Below are positions 40,475 to 50,926 of a stretch of 64,000 nt of DNA, piece after piece. A program made the translations under genes and the position numbers. The notes under the pieces were generated by a model. That model saw only the letters and a program-made list of their open reading frames with translations. It did not search any database and was not told the DNA's origin. Numbering within the stretch: position 1 is the first letter of the stretch; every line of letters starts with the position of its first letter. The stretch is from Entamoeba invadens IP1 (Eukaryota; Evosea; Mastigamoebida; Endamoebidae), in contig NW_004191777.1 of assembly GCF_000330505.1 (NCBI RefSeq), forward strand, positions 526,316-590,315, read 5' to 3'.

Positions 40475-41545
40475 TTAATGAAGTTTTTCGAATTCTTGCA
40501 TGCAACTGACCAAGGCTTTGACTGACTCAATTCTGACCGCATTGTAACATGATGCTCTGAACCCACCGACAGATCTGTGGCCCTTAATTCCAATCATTCC
40601 TTGCTTAGTAGCGAAGTTATAGAATTCTTCTTCGAGTGCCTTGTATTCATCGTTCATCACAAAACAAATGTTCATGATAGATCTTGAATCTTTCTCAACA
40701 GTCCCTCTGAACAACTTGTTTCTGTCGATTTCTTCATAAAGGATTTTGGCCTTCTCTTCATTCATCTTATGAATAGCTTCAACACCTCCCATCTTCTTAA
40801 CCCACTTGAGAGTTTGATTGATGGTGTAAATAGAGATCACTGGTGGAGTGTTGTACATCGAGCCATTGGCAATATGGATCTTGTAGTCCATCATGCTTGG
40901 GAGTTGTCTTGAGACATGGCCCAAAACTTCGTCTTTGACAATGACAATTGTGACACCAGCGCAACCACAGTTCTTCTGAGCACCAGCGTAGATTAAAGCG
41001 TACTTCGAGACATCAACTGGTCTGGAGAGAATATCAGAAGACATATCAGCAACTAATTTGACTGGACAATCAATGTCTTTTTTAATTTCTGAACCATAAA
41101 TAGTGTTGTTGGTAGTTATATGGAAGTAATCGACATCTTCTGGGATTTTGTATTCAGGGATGTAGGTGTAATTCTTGTCTTTAGATGACGCTACAACTTG
41201 GACTTCACCAAAAGCTTTTGCCTCCTTGATAGCTTTAGATGCCCAAACACCGGTGTCAAGATACGCAGCCTTCTTCTCCAACAAATTCATAGCAACCATC
41301 AAGAATTGAAGGGAAGCTCCTCCACCCAAGAACAAGACGGAGTACCCAGCTGGGATGTTCAAAACTTCTTTGAAGAGGGCGACAGTCTCGTCCATAATCG
41401 CCATCCAATCCTTTGATCTATGAGAAATCTCCAACAGAGACATCCCATTCTTGAAATTTTGAACTGCTTTTGTCGTGTTTTCAATAACTTCATCAGCAAG
41501 TGCACAAGGTCCTGCGCCAAAATTGTGAACTGGTCCGGTTCTCAT
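40475..41545 (-). CDS. PSAT: Phosphoserine aminotransferase
   Basis: 356 residues from the ATG at 41545; the longer frame starting with TTG adds an Arg/His-rich stretch that does not look real. The start [20 protein letters not shown] matches PSAT's NFxAGPxxLP. Then [30 protein letters not shown], the PLP-lysine motif [35 protein letters not shown] and [16 protein letters not shown]. It makes phosphoserine from phosphohydroxypyruvate and glutamate in serine synthesis. Entamoeba is known to have this phosphorylated serine pathway. It is a class V aminotransferase, cytosolic, with no targeting peptide. Confidence 0.93.
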   Translation of the reverse strand: MRTGPVHNFGAGPCALADEVIENTTKAVQNFKNGMSLLEISHRSKDWMAIMDETVALFKEVLNIPAGYSVLFLGGGASLQFLMVAMNLLEKKAAYLDTGVWASKAIKEAKAFGEVQVVASSKDKNYTYIPEYKIPEDVDYFHITTNNTIYGSEIKKDIDCPVKLVADMSSDILSRPVDVSKYALIYAGAQKNCGCAGVTIVIVKDEVLGHVSRQLPSMMDYKIHIANGSMYNTPPVISIYTINQTLKWVKKMGGVEAIHKMNEEKAKILYEEIDRNKLFRGTVEKDSRSIMNICFVMNDEYKALEEEFYNFATKQGMIGIKGHRSVGGFRASCYNAVRIESVKALVSCMQEFEKLH

Positions 41546-42059
41546 TACTATCTTGATATTTCTTTCGAGTTTCTCGTATTTATTTGAGGTTTCAAAGCGG
41601 TGACGTGGAGGACGTCGAGCAAAAGGAAGATGTCTGTGATACAAGAAAGACTCTATTTATACTCGAAGTTTCTGTCTTGAACAGAGCATCAAGGTCGATT
41701 TGGTCTCACACCTTCCATTCACTTTTTGTTCATCTTTTTCGTTTACTTCTATTTTTAGTGGTGGAAGAACTGTTAAGCCGTTTCTTTTGAACACAATTTC
41801 TATTCCTCCCAACTTCTTCACACTCAAGTCTTATATTTTATTAATTACATACTATATATTATAGTTCATCTGAAACACTTCACAAATTCTGAAGTGTTAA
41901 ATTTTTTTGACGTTTTGTATACCTCCGAAGATCTAAAATGTTATTATCACAAGATCAAAGACCTCAAAGTCACTTTTGGTTCAAACTCTCTGAACTATTC
42001 AATAATAACACTTTTACTATCAATTATAAAATTTGTTTGGATGACACAAAATGAACACT
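41546..42059. other. Spacer
   Basis: Five-prime flank of the aminotransferase and 3' flank of the LRR gene. No further gene is seen. Confidence 0.35.
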
Positions 42060-43266
42060 TTATTTATTAATCAATTCATTGAGTTGGATATCATTGGGGT
42101 CGATCGTTGTATTTATCTTCGAAACAATCTCATAGATGTTTTGGAGGAAGTTCCGCGTCTGGAACACTTTCTCGTCTTCACCTTTAGCGTTCAAAACAGA
42201 CTCCATTTTTGCTCTGATGTACTCTTCTACGTCTTTGTCTGTTATTTCCTGTTTAACTATTTTCACAACTTCTTTCTTCTTTGGGACATGCTTTAAAAAC
42301 TCTGCGACGTCTAATGGACTCACTATTTTGTCATCTATTTTGACAGAAATACCAAACCCAGTCGATGGAAGATACGCCGCCAGTTGTATGTGATAAATTT
42401 TAGAATCGCACAATTTGTTCCCATCAAGACTCACACTTGTCAAGTTATACAGTCGGCTAAAAGCTTCTTTCACGTTGTCCAAGTCTTCAATCAAATTATT
42501 CTTAAACGACTTTGAGTTATTTTATTCCTTCCTTTCGAAGACAACAAACGATAGTTCGAAGTTGTAAAAAGACACCGAACGGACAGAGGGTAGTGATCTT
42601 ATTGTTATCAAGTGAAATCGACGAGATGGACCCAACTATTTGACAATTCACATTTTCAATTCTGTTGTTGTTCCCAACAAAGACGTCGAGAGGTCTCTCT
42701 CCGATGTTTTCCAAGCATGTCAAGTTGTTATTCGACACGTCAAGAAACTTAAGTCTTGGGAAATTGGTTGGTGTAAAACTGCCTTTTTTAATTTCAAATA
42801 AGTTGCATCGCGTGACATAAAGGGTCTCCAAGCTTTTCCACTCTTTCAAGTCAGAAAACAGTATTTCTTCGGCTACTGTTTGCTCGACATTGTCGACACG
42901 AACTTCCTTTAAAGTCTCTGGGAGGTTTCCTAACACGTACTTCCCTGAAAGTCCAAGGATTTCAAAACGAAGCAACGGCGAGACGGAAACAAAGGTCACT
43001 TTAACTTCCTCAACAACAGTTCCTTTCTCTTCACTCTCCGGTATAATTTTCAAATGAGTTAACCGACGGAGTAAAGCGCGAATGGGTTCTCCAGATGGTA
43101 ATGTCACAATAGTATTTAAATTAGTAATTATTTTAGGGTTAACTATCATTGGTCGCACAGTTTGTTGACGTAAAGTACTTAAAGCAACGTCGAGTGTTGT
43201 GTTTCCCGTAAGGGGAACTTCCTCCTCTTTACCTTTTGCTTCGAAAATGGAGCGGAAAGATATCAT
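42060..43266 (-). CDS. Leucine-rich-repeat protein (spliced)
   Basis: Exons 43266-42550 and 42509-42060 give 388 residues. The intron (40 bp) starts GTTTGT and ends CAAAG. Splicing restores a repeat across the junction: LQLRTI joins to SFKNNLIEDLDNVKEAFSRL. LRRs run from about 100 to 285 (LKFLDVSNNNLTCLENIGER, ISSISLDNNKITTL, LTSVSLDGNKLCDS). The N-terminus (1-95) is unrelated and mixed. The C-terminal ~100 residues are charged and helical (PKKKEVVKIVKQEITDKDVE). There is no signal peptide. It is probably a cytosolic or nuclear scaffold of the U2A'/SDS22-like kind, but it does not match either closely. The function is unknown. Confidence 0.8.
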
Positions 43267-43275
43267 CTCTTTTTC

Positions 43276-43298
43276 AAGTTCGTCTGCTATATATATAG
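43276..43298 (-). promoter_or_regulatory. LRR-gene core promoter: TATATATAG plus GAACTT
   Basis: On the minus strand CTATATATATAG (43298-43287) is followed by GAACTT (43281-43276), 10-32 bp upstream of the ATG at 43266. Confidence 0.45.
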
Positions 43299-43428
43299 TA
43301 TTGAGTTTAGTTGAATAATAGTGATCTTTTTATTAATAAATAAATAATTATTTATTTATTAATGAATAAATATGAAGATATTAAATAACTCAATTTTATA
43401 CTTAATAAAACTAAACTAAAAAGAATAA

Positions 43429-44088
43429 ATGACACAAACAGAAGACAGCATAAGAGAAAACGAACGACTCAAAGATATGATTAGTCACTACATAGAAACG
43501 CTGGTAGACTGCGCGGAGAATTATATGCAAAATGAAGACCACCCCGACCAAGTGGTACAAAACCAATACCAAGACACTCTCAAAAACATTTTAATAACAA
43601 GAAACCAAATCATTGGACACATCGAAGCACTTAAACTCAGTCAACGTAACCCGGAGAGTATAAGGGATGAAAGAGCATTCAAACAAGAATACCAACAAAG
43701 TGTCGTCAATAACACCGAGACAATCACAAACGACCACCCCAAATTGAAGGAACTGAGAAGAAGAATGTGGGCTGCAAAGCATACAGAACCATTCCCAGAA
43801 GACGATAATGAGATCATCGTTCAAACCACAAACACATTCATTTGCCCACTCACGAAAAGGAGATTTGTCGAGCCATATAAGTCGAAAGTGTGTGGACACA
43901 TATTTTCAAAGGATGCGATTTTCAACTTGATTGGACATGTCAAACAGATGAAATGCCCCTTTGCGGGATGTGACAAAATGGTTACCAAAGATGACTTTCA
44001 GTTGGACTATGAAACAGTGCACGCGATGGAGCGAGAAGCCAACACTAAAATGTCAGAGGACGACTCCGATGATGGTGAGATTGTTTAA
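43429..44088 (+). CDS. NSE2: NSE2/MMS21-type SUMO E3 ligase of the SMC5/6 complex
   Basis: 219 residues. Residues 1-95 are helical and would be the SMC5-binding coiled-coil arm. A SP-RING follows at about 135-190: FICPLTKRRFVEPYKSKVCG, then HIFSKDAIFNLI and KCPFAGCDKMV. It has the C-P-x-T and C-x-H-x-[FY] pattern of Nse2/PIAS-type ligases rather than a full RING. The acidic tail ends SEDDSDDGEIV. The function would be to SUMOylate substrates during recombination repair. It is head-to-head with the LRR gene. The main alternative, a PIAS/Siz protein, is unlikely because no SAP or PINIT domain is present. Confidence 0.85.
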   Translation: MTQTEDSIRENERLKDMISHYIETLVDCAENYMQNEDHPDQVVQNQYQDTLKNILITRNQIIGHIEALKLSQRNPESIRDERAFKQEYQQSVVNNTETITNDHPKLKELRRRMWAAKHTEPFPEDDNEIIVQTTNTFICPLTKRRFVEPYKSKVCGHIFSKDAIFNLIGHVKQMKCPFAGCDKMVTKDDFQLDYETVHAMEREANTKMSEDDSDDGEIV

Positions 44089-44266
44089 TTGTGAGTTGCT
44101 TGATTTAAGCACAGTGATTTTAACCAACCATTAGATTGTCGCGAAGCACCTTTCGAACGAGTTTTGAAATAAAAATAGATAATGTTTTGTTTTCAATTTT
44201 TTTAACAAGTCGGGATAACCCTACTTTTTGATAGCTTTTAAACTGATATATACGAAAAGAGTGTCA

Positions 44267-45397
44267 ATGGACGGAAGAAAGATATGGTTTTTAACACTGA
44301 CACAAAGATGTAACTTGAGGTGCAAGTACTGTGGAAGTGACGAAGTCTATGACACGGACATGGAAGACTTAAACCCGTGGCCAATGGAAATAGATTACGA
44401 TCTTACTGTTCTGAAGAAATTGGGAGAAGAAGTTAACCCTATTATTTGTTTCTATGGAGGTGAGCCATTACTTCGCCCTGACATCATATACGAAGTTATG
44501 GATATGATTCCACATGCAGAATTCATCTTTCAAACGAATGGGACATTGTTGAGCACCATAAAAACTGAATATGTGAATAGGGTTGGCACGATATTAATAT
44601 CATTGGACGGAGACTCGAAGAGAACAAATTTCAAAAGAGGTGCCAACACATATGAAAAAGCTATTGAAAACGTGAAGCTGATAAGAATGAATGGGTACAA
44701 AGGAGATTTGGTAGCACGAATGACTGTTTCTAAAGGATCACAGATATATGAGGATGTTAACCATTTGATTAACTTGAAGTTTTTCGATCATGTCCACTGG
44801 CAACTGGACGTGTGTTGGGACTCACCAGCATACGTGTCTTGGGACTTTAAGTTCATTGAGTGGAGAGACACTGATTACCTCCCAGGTATTCATAGATTGG
44901 TTTCTGAGTGGGTCGACGTGATGAAATTTTCGGGAAAGGTGATGGGCATTGCGCCATTCACAGCGATGATGTATTCGATACTCACCGGAGAAAAAATGGC
45001 ACACGTCCGGTGTGGGTCTGGATTCACGTCATTCAATATTGCGACCAATGGTGATATCACTGCTTGCCCTATAGCACCAGACATGGACATTTATGGAAAA
45101 GTCCAAGACAAAGACTTTGTCGAAGAGAAGATGGTGAACAAAGCCAAATTGATTGATCCATGCAACAAAGAACATTGCGATGTATTTGAACTTTGTGGAG
45201 GAAGATGTTTATATGCAAATGGTTCGAAGTGGTGGGGTGACGAAGGGTTCAATGAAGTGTGTAAAAGCATACGAGGGTATATTAAAGAGATTCAGGACGT
45301 TGTACCAACCGTGAAACAACTGATTGAGGAAGGGAAATTGAAGATTGAGGATTTCCACTATCCCAAGTTCAACAACTCAATAGAAGTGATTCCATAA
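44267..45397 (+). CDS. Radical SAM/SPASM enzyme, archaeal AF0577-like, putative peptide-modifying
   Basis: 376 residues from the ATG at 44267; the upstream TTG is not used. The 4Fe-4S/SAM motif is CNLRCKYCG near the N-terminus, followed by FYGGEPLLRPDIIYEVMD, FQTNGTLL and LISLDGDSKRTNFKRG. The middle has DLVARMTVSKGSQIYEDVNH, then FDHVHWQLDVCWDSP. The C-terminal SPASM-like cluster is VRCGSGFTSFNIATNGDITA, CPIAP, then CNKEHCDVFELCGGRC. The order and spacing agree, from memory, with a mainly archaeal family annotated as putative peptide-modifying (TIGR04084). It needs anaerobic, reducing conditions, which fits Entamoeba, and lateral transfer is likely. No obvious precursor peptide lies next to it. 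Confidence 0.8.
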   Translation: MDGRKIWFLTLTQRCNLRCKYCGSDEVYDTDMEDLNPWPMEIDYDLTVLKKLGEEVNPIICFYGGEPLLRPDIIYEVMDMIPHAEFIFQTNGTLLSTIKTEYVNRVGTILISLDGDSKRTNFKRGANTYEKAIENVKLIRMNGYKGDLVARMTVSKGSQIYEDVNHLINLKFFDHVHWQLDVCWDSPAYVSWDFKFIEWRDTDYLPGIHRLVSEWVDVMKFSGKVMGIAPFTAMMYSILTGEKMAHVRCGSGFTSFNIATNGDITACPIAPDMDIYGKVQDKDFVEEKMVNKAKLIDPCNKEHCDVFELCGGRCLYANGSKWWGDEGFNEVCKSIRGYIKEIQDVVPTVKQLIEEGKLKIEDFHYPKFNNSIEVIP

Positions 45398-45458
45398 TTT
45401 ATTGTTTTCGTTGTTTTCTTTATACACAGAAATTGAAATGAAGAAACCCTAAAATGAA

Positions 45459-47930
45459 TTAAAGGACAGCAGCCTTCTTTGCCGCTATACGTTCACTCTC
45501 TCTCTTAGCTCGTTCTTCGTCTTGTTGTCTCTTCTTCTTTTCTTCAGGCGTCATCAAAGACTCTTCAAACGCTTTTTGTTCGGCTGCTTCCTTCTTTGCC
45601 CATTCTTTACGTTGAGCTGCTTTCTTCTCTTGTTCGGCTTTACGTTTAGCTTCTCTGTCTTGTTTAGCTTTTTCTCTCTCAGCCTTTCTTTCTGCTGTTC
45701 TTCTCTTCATGACTTCCATTGGATCTTCACCAGCCATCGTCTCGGTAAATTCCTTCTTTCGTTCTTCTAAGTCCGCCTCCGCTCTCTTTTTAATTCTCTC
45801 CATCTTCTTCTTTTGATCATTTTCTTCCTCTTCCTTCCGCTTTTTCTCCTCTTCGTCTCGGCGCTTTCGCTCAGCCTCTTGCCTCTTAAGATCATCCAAT
45901 TCTCGCTGTTTTCTCGCGTCAAGACGTTCTTTTTGTTTACGCATTCTGTCCTCCTCCATCTGTCTTCTTCGTTCTTCCATATCCTTTCTCGCCTTCTCTC
46001 GAGCAGATTGAATCGCCTTAAGTCGATCTTCACGCTCATTATGTCTCTTCATTGCAGGGTCTTCATTCTCTAATTTCTTCTGTCGCTCAGCTTCTTTGGC
46101 CGCAGCTTCCTTCTTAAGTTGCTCGTCACGTTCTTCCGCTTTTCTCTCCTCTTCCTCTTCTTTACGCATTTTCTCTTCTTCGTCGTCAGAGTCGATTTTG
46201 GTTGCTTTCGCGTCTTTTTTGTTATCAACTTCGTCGTCGGACTCTTCGGATACTTTACGGTTCAAAGCAGCAAACGCCTTTGCTTTTGCGTCATCGGCGG
46301 CCGCTAAGTCCTTTTTGTCTTTGTCGTTCTTCGCATTACGCTCTTTCTTCTTTTTCATGATGTCTGCTAAGTCGTCGTCCGAAAGATCATTGTCGCTATC
46401 AAGCGAATCTTTTTTGGCTGCAGTCTTCGTGTCCGTTTTTTTGGTTGGTACGTCGTCATCATCGGAATCAGACAAGTCAATTTTCTTTGGAGCCGCCTTC
46501 TTTGGTTTAATATCATCATCACTATCGGATAAGTCTAGTGAGTCTTTTTTTGCTGCAGTCTTAGCTGCTGGCTTTTTCGGAGATAAATTGTCATCGTCGG
46601 AGTCAGACAAGTCAATTTTTTTTGTGGCTGTCTTTTTAGCTGGTTTTATATCATCATCACTATCTGACAAGTCTAATGAATCCTTTTTAGCTGGGGCCTT
46701 AGCTGCTGGTTTCTTGTCAAGTAAGTCATCGTCATCGCTGTCTGATAAGTCGACTTTTTTGGCAGTAGCCTTTTTTGCTGGTTTAATATCGTCATCACTG
46801 TCGCTAAGGTCTAAAGAGTCTTTCTTAGCAGCAGGTTTTTTTGGTGACAAGTCATCATCGGAGTCACTTAAATCCATCTTTTTTGTCGCTGCTTTCTTGG
46901 CTGGTTTTTTGTCCAACAAATCGTCATCATCATCACTGTCTGACAGGTCAATTTTCTTGGCAGCCGTCTTCTTTGGTTTGACATCCAAGTCATCGTCGCT
47001 ATCACTTAGATCAACTTTCTTCGCTGGTGCTTTCGCAGCAGGTTTTTTGTCTAACAAGTCATCGTCATCAGAATCGGACAAGTCAATTTTCTTGGCAGCG
47101 GTTTTTTTAGCCGGTTTTATATCATCGTCGCTATCGGATAAGTCTAATGAGTCTTTCTTCGCTGCGGTCTTAGCTGCTGGTTTCTTATCTAACAGATCAT
47201 CGTCATCGGAATCAGACAAACTGATCTTCTTTGTGGCTGTCTTTTTAGCTGGTTTGATATCGTCATCACTATCTGACAAATCTAGTGAGTCTTTTTTAGC
47301 AACTGCTTTTTTTGTTGGTTTCTTATCTAACAAATCATCATCGTCACTGTCTGATAAGTCGATTTTTTTAGTCGCAGTCTTCTTTGGTTTCAAATCAAGG
47401 TCATCATCAGAGTCACTCAAATCGAGTTTTTTTGACGGTGCTTTAGCAGCAGGTTTCTTATCTAACAAGTCATCGTCGTCACTGTCTGACAAACTAATTT
47501 TTTTTGTTGCTGTCTTTTTTGGCTTGATATCCAAATCATCATCACTGTCTGAGTCACTTAAATCCATTTTCTTTGCTGCTGCTTTCTTTGTTGGTTTAGT
47601 ATCCAAGAGATCGTCATCGTCACTATCACTCAAATCAATTTTTTTAGACGCTGTTTTCTTTGGTTTAATATCCAAGTCGTCGTCTGAGTCTGACAGATTA
47701 ATTTTTTTCGCTGACGCCTTTTTAGTTGGTTTAATATCCAAGTCGTCATCATCTGAATCACTTAAGTCGATCTTTTTTGAAGCTGGTTTCTTAGCAGCGG
47801 GTTTTCCTGAAAGGAGGTCGTCGTCGCTATCACTAAGATCAAACTTTTTCGAAGAAGTCTTCTTTGGTTTAAAGTCCAAGTCACTGTCTGAGTCGCTCAT
47901 TTTTTGTTTTAGTTCTATTCCAAGTTCCAT
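45459..47930 (-). CDS. SDSDDD-repeat acidic protein with charged coiled-coil tail
   Basis: 823 residues from the ATG at 47930, or 813 from the ATG at 47900 (MSDSDSDLDF). Residues ~28-520 are about 21 units of the type K-[KM]-x-D-L-S-D-S-D-D-D-(D)-L-L-D-K-K-P-A-A-K. Acidic serine blocks alternate with KKTAAKK blocks. The Ser-Asp-Asp pattern is a dense casein-kinase-2 target, as in nucleolar Nopp140/SRP40-like proteins. Residues 530-823 are a Lys/Glu/Arg coiled coil (RKDMEERRRQMEEDRMRKQK). Nucleolar chaperone, cytoskeletal or chromatin roles are all possible; only the composition supports them. The repeat structure keeps the antisense strand open (see rejected items). Confidence 0.8.
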   Translation of the reverse strand: MELGIELKQKMSDSDSDLDFKPKKTSSKKFDLSDSDDDLLSGKPAAKKPASKKIDLSDSDDDDLDIKPTKKASAKKINLSDSDDDLDIKPKKTASKKIDLSDSDDDDLLDTKPTKKAAAKKMDLSDSDSDDDLDIKPKKTATKKISLSDSDDDDLLDKKPAAKAPSKKLDLSDSDDDLDLKPKKTATKKIDLSDSDDDDLLDKKPTKKAVAKKDSLDLSDSDDDIKPAKKTATKKISLSDSDDDDLLDKKPAAKTAAKKDSLDLSDSDDDIKPAKKTAAKKIDLSDSDDDDLLDKKPAAKAPAKKVDLSDSDDDLDVKPKKTAAKKIDLSDSDDDDDLLDKKPAKKAATKKMDLSDSDDDLSPKKPAAKKDSLDLSDSDDDIKPAKKATAKKVDLSDSDDDDLLDKKPAAKAPAKKDSLDLSDSDDDIKPAKKTATKKIDLSDSDDDNLSPKKPAAKTAAKKDSLDLSDSDDDIKPKKAAPKKIDLSDSDDDDVPTKKTDTKTAAKKDSLDSDNDLSDDDLADIMKKKKERNAKNDKDKKDLAAADDAKAKAFAALNRKVSEESDDEVDNKKDAKATKIDSDDEEEKMRKEEEEERKAEERDEQLKKEAAAKEAERQKKLENEDPAMKRHNEREDRLKAIQSAREKARKDMEERRRQMEEDRMRKQKERLDARKQRELDDLKRQEAERKRRDEEEKKRKEEEENDQKKKMERIKKRAEADLEERKKEFTETMAGEDPMEVMKRRTAERKAEREKAKQDREAKRKAEQEKKAAQRKEWAKKEAAEQKAFEESLMTPEEKKKRQQDEERAKRESERIAAKKAAVL
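46440..47855 (-). repeat. About 21 degenerate coding repeats (SDSDDD/KKPAAKK units)
   Basis: Units are mostly 21-26 residues and fall into two classes: LLDKKP-type and SLDLSDSDDDIKP-type. These alternate, so a two-unit higher-order repeat is visible in the second half. Synonymous differences show age. Confidence 0.8.
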
Positions 47931-48477
47931 TAATGGACGTGCAACAATTTCAATTTCGTCGGACTATCTTTCAACAAAATAACGGGGGTTTAGTTATTTG
48001 CTTTTTGAAAAGTTTTTTCAATCCACTTCCCTTTTCAAGTTGTTTTTGAAAATAATTAACTATAATGGTATCACATTGTTATTATAGTTTTAAAATTTGT
48101 TTTCCAAAAAATTTTTTATAGTTTTTTATTTTTTGGCATTTACTGTCTCTGTTTACTATTTTCTTTTATTACTATTAAAGTTTAATTACCAACTATTTTA
48201 TTTAGTAAAAAATTTTAGAAAATTGGTAAAATTTATCAATCAACAAAATAGTATATAATTACTGTAATTTTATATAGTTTTTTAGTATAGTAAAAATATT
48301 AAAATAATATTTAATAACGAATTATTATAAATAATAAAACAAATAGTTAATGTAACCATAATTTTGGTTATATTAAAATACAGTGAATATTTTTCGTGAG
48401 GAATAAAAAACGAATAACAAAAAAATTTAAAATGTTTTTCAAACCCTCCAAAAAAAGAACTCAATGTTTCATTACTA
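47931..48477. other. AT-rich bidirectional spacer
   Basis: Lies between two divergent genes. An ATG at 48432 opens a short alternative frame (MFFKPSKKRTQCFITN...) that stops soon. It might be an upstream ORF or first exon of the next gene, but I cannot support this. Confidence 0.35.
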
Positions 48478-49895
48478 ATGTACGCAATACAGCAGCAACA
48501 ACAAACCACACAAAAGTACATTAAGGACTACAGGTTCTTTTCTTTCGACTTTGTTACACAAACCGTTTGTCAAAGTCAAAGTGTCGTTCCATCAAGTCCA
48601 GAGATACAATCGAAAAAGTACACGCCACTTACTGTTGTTAACACACAGCAAAGTGCTCAAATCACAAGCTCAATGTACAAACCCCAAGTATTCAACACAA
48701 ATTTTCAACAACAACCTTCACACCCTCAAGAAACAAAGTTTCAGCAACAAAGTTTTCAAGGCACTCAACAGAGCATGAACGGTGTTCTTCAACAGAATAT
48801 CAAAGTGCTGACTCCTCCCTTTTCATTACCAAAGACAGAACCACCAAAGACTCAAGAGGTTAACCCCATCAATGCAAAAGGGGTTGGTTTCCAACCACCA
48901 CTTATTTTGCAACAAAATAATGTTCAACCCGCTCACCAAAGTACTGTCGCACAACAACCAATACTTAATGAAAACAAACTCGAAGTCGTCAATCAAAACT
49001 TGGCAACTCCAACCAAAGAAGAAATCAAAGAAGCTGTGCCTCTGAATTTCAATGGAAACGAAGAAGTTAAAAAGATGATAGAAATTCCAAATATGTCAGT
49101 TCCTCAAAAAAGTGAACTTCCTGTGCAACACCAAATCGAGGAGATTCCAAAGGAACATTCAGATGCACCACAACAACTTCAACAACACACTCAAATCACA
49201 CAAATCCCTCAACCAATGCAAATTCCTCAAGAACTTCCAACAGTTCAAGTCACTCAAGACAATCAACCACCTCAACCAATGGACGCACAACCACCATTGG
49301 ACTTCATAGAATTGCAAGTGGAAGAGCCTTTGGATTCGCCTCAAACATCAGTGCCAATTCAGCCACCCCCAGTTTCACAACAACAAATTGACCCACCAAA
49401 GCTTCCAGACCCAGAACACATGACTCCTCTACAAAGGAAAAACTACGAGAACGAGAAACGGAAAATGGACGCCAAAGTTAATCCTTATTCCAACCAAGGA
49501 CCACCAACAGTTCCTCTGAAAGGTTACATGATTAAGGAAGTGTATGGTGTTCGTGTTCCTATTATATACAGACAAGGGTTTGTTTTCTCAAGAATCTATC
49601 TTAAAATAGATTCTCTATATAGTTAATTAATAACAATTTAACTATACAACAAACTATTGGTTTTACACTTAGATGCTACGAATTACTCAACAAACACTTC
49701 TGCCAAATGGGATATTCACCAGAGGAAGCGCGTGCGCACGCAATTGAAGAAGAGAAGGCGCTCTCCGAGCACTCGTCTGATTCCCAGAATTTCTTGATCC
49801 ACCGATCACGGCGGTTCAAAATCCTCGGCATTGAGTTGCCGAAACAGAAGAAAGACAAACCAAAGAAGAAAGAAAAGAAGGTGGCCAAGCAGTGA
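48478..49895 (+). CDS. Gln/Pro-rich protein with a REXO1/Elongin A-binding-like C-terminal domain (spliced)
   Basis: Exons 48478-49577 and 49673-49895 give 440 residues; the intron (95 bp) starts GTTTGT and ends CACTTAG. Residues 1-310 are Gln/Pro/Asn-rich and disordered (QQPSHPQETKFQQQSFQGTQ). After a basic patch (LQRKNYENEKRKMDAKVNPY), the joined C-terminus reads YGVRVPIIYRQG, then CYELLNKHFCQMGYSPEEAR, AHAIEEEKALSEHSSD, and ends in KKDKPKKKEKKVAK. The P-x2-x-RQ...A-x3-EE pattern resembles the EloA-BP1 part of REXO1-type proteins, without the exonuclease. A nuclear transcription-related role is a guess. A further small intron near 48532-48573 (GTTCTT...CAAAG) cannot be excluded, as the frame is open either way. 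Confidence 0.65.
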
Positions 49896-49951
49896 GTAAC
49901 TTATAGATATAATTCAGGTATACAGTTACGGTTCGACAATACACTTATGAA

Positions 49952-50926
49952 TTACGACAGTTTGAGGATGTTCTGCAACTTTTGTTTGCTCACTTTCAAC
50001 GAGACGACCCCACGACGTATTGTTATAAGTCCTCTCTCGCTTAACCACTTTAGAGTCTTTTTGTATGCTAAGAACGACACGGTTTTGTTTGTTGCACTGA
50101 ATGCATTAAAGCACTGTTCAATGCTACAAGCATCGCCACAGACTATCCCAGAAAGGACTTCCTTTTCTAAACTACTTAACGAAGCTGTTTGATCCAAAAC
50201 AACAGCCGATCTTGTCTTTGTCTTCGGAGCGTCTTGTGTTACTACGGGCGTAACGAACCAACTTTGATCTTTCCACCTGTCTCCCGTTATTGTGTTAATC
50301 ACGAGTCGCATTTTGATCATTTGAGCAAAGGAAAAGAGGAAGGGTCCATCGACTGAATTGGTGTTAAGAATGAATCGTGTTGTTGGGAAATTTGATATTA
50401 AAGTTGGAAGTAAGTCGATGAAGAATTGCCTGTGGGAAAGGAGAAAGGGAGTGTCAATGTCGTTGAGTACAAATAGGTAATTTCGCTTCACTTCTTTCGT
50501 TGGTGACAAATTGGAGAGAATGTAATTCACGTCCGCAGTCGTTTTGAAAGAGAAGTCTTGGTTGATTGGATACGTTGTTGTTATTTTGTTGTATATCTGG
50601 AATAATGCACACGCACAGTTTCTCTCGTTCGTAAAGTGTGAACAATTGATATATTTCGGTGATAACCCTTTAATTCTCTCCACTAAAGATTTTGTTGAGT
50701 AACACGATTTGTCACAAAGACCAGTGTTTAAAACGTTGTGACAAATAATGGTACATGGCATCAGAGAAGATTTGTAGAATGAATTTCCAATGGTTCCATC
50801 TGTCTCCGATTTTTGAATTCTTTCTGTGAGATCAAAGCATTTAAAAGTCATCTTCTTTTTTGGAAGGAATTCGAGTAATGTTGATGACATTTGTTTGATG
50901 TGGAAAGTCTTTTTGTCTTCTTCCAT
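49952..50926 (-). CDS. Unknown protein, possibly ORC4/5-like ATPase fold without Walker A
   Basis: 324 residues. The middle (about 140-205) has a sensor-like strand (NYLFVLNDIDTPFLLSHRQF, then TTRFILNTNSVDGPF), as seen after the Walker B strand of AAA+ proteins. The C-terminal ~75 residues look like a winged helix (LSSLEKEVLSGIVCGD, then WLSERGLITIRRGVVSLKV). That order would fit an origin-recognition-complex subunit such as ORC4/5. However, I find no GxxGxGKT loop, so ATP binding is not supported. Several Cys cluster around residues 60-105. Treat as unknown with a weak structural hint. Confidence 0.45.
   Translation of the reverse strand: MEEDKKTFHIKQMSSTLLEFLPKKKMTFKCFDLTERIQKSETDGTIGNSFYKSSLMPCTIICHNVLNTGLCDKSCYSTKSLVERIKGLSPKYINCSHFTNERNCACALFQIYNKITTTYPINQDFSFKTTADVNYILSNLSPTKEVKRNYLFVLNDIDTPFLLSHRQFFIDLLPTLISNFPTTRFILNTNSVDGPFLFSFAQMIKMRLVINTITGDRWKDQSWFVTPVVTQDAPKTKTRSAVVLDQTASLSSLEKEVLSGIVCGDACSIEQCFNAFSATNKTVSFLAYKKTLKWLSERGLITIRRGVVSLKVSKQKLQNILKLS

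Noticed and set aside
41546..41644. Upstream extension of phosphoserine aminotransferase
   Set aside because: The extension starts with TTG and encodes an Arg/His-rich stretch not seen in the family; the ATG at 41545 gives the conserved N-terminus.
46096..47982. 628-codon open frame on the plus strand, Ser/Phe/Leu-rich
   Set aside because: It is exactly antisense to the SDSDDD repeat gene. The GA-rich repeated codons there read as Ser, Leu and Phe codons in antisense and rarely give stops.
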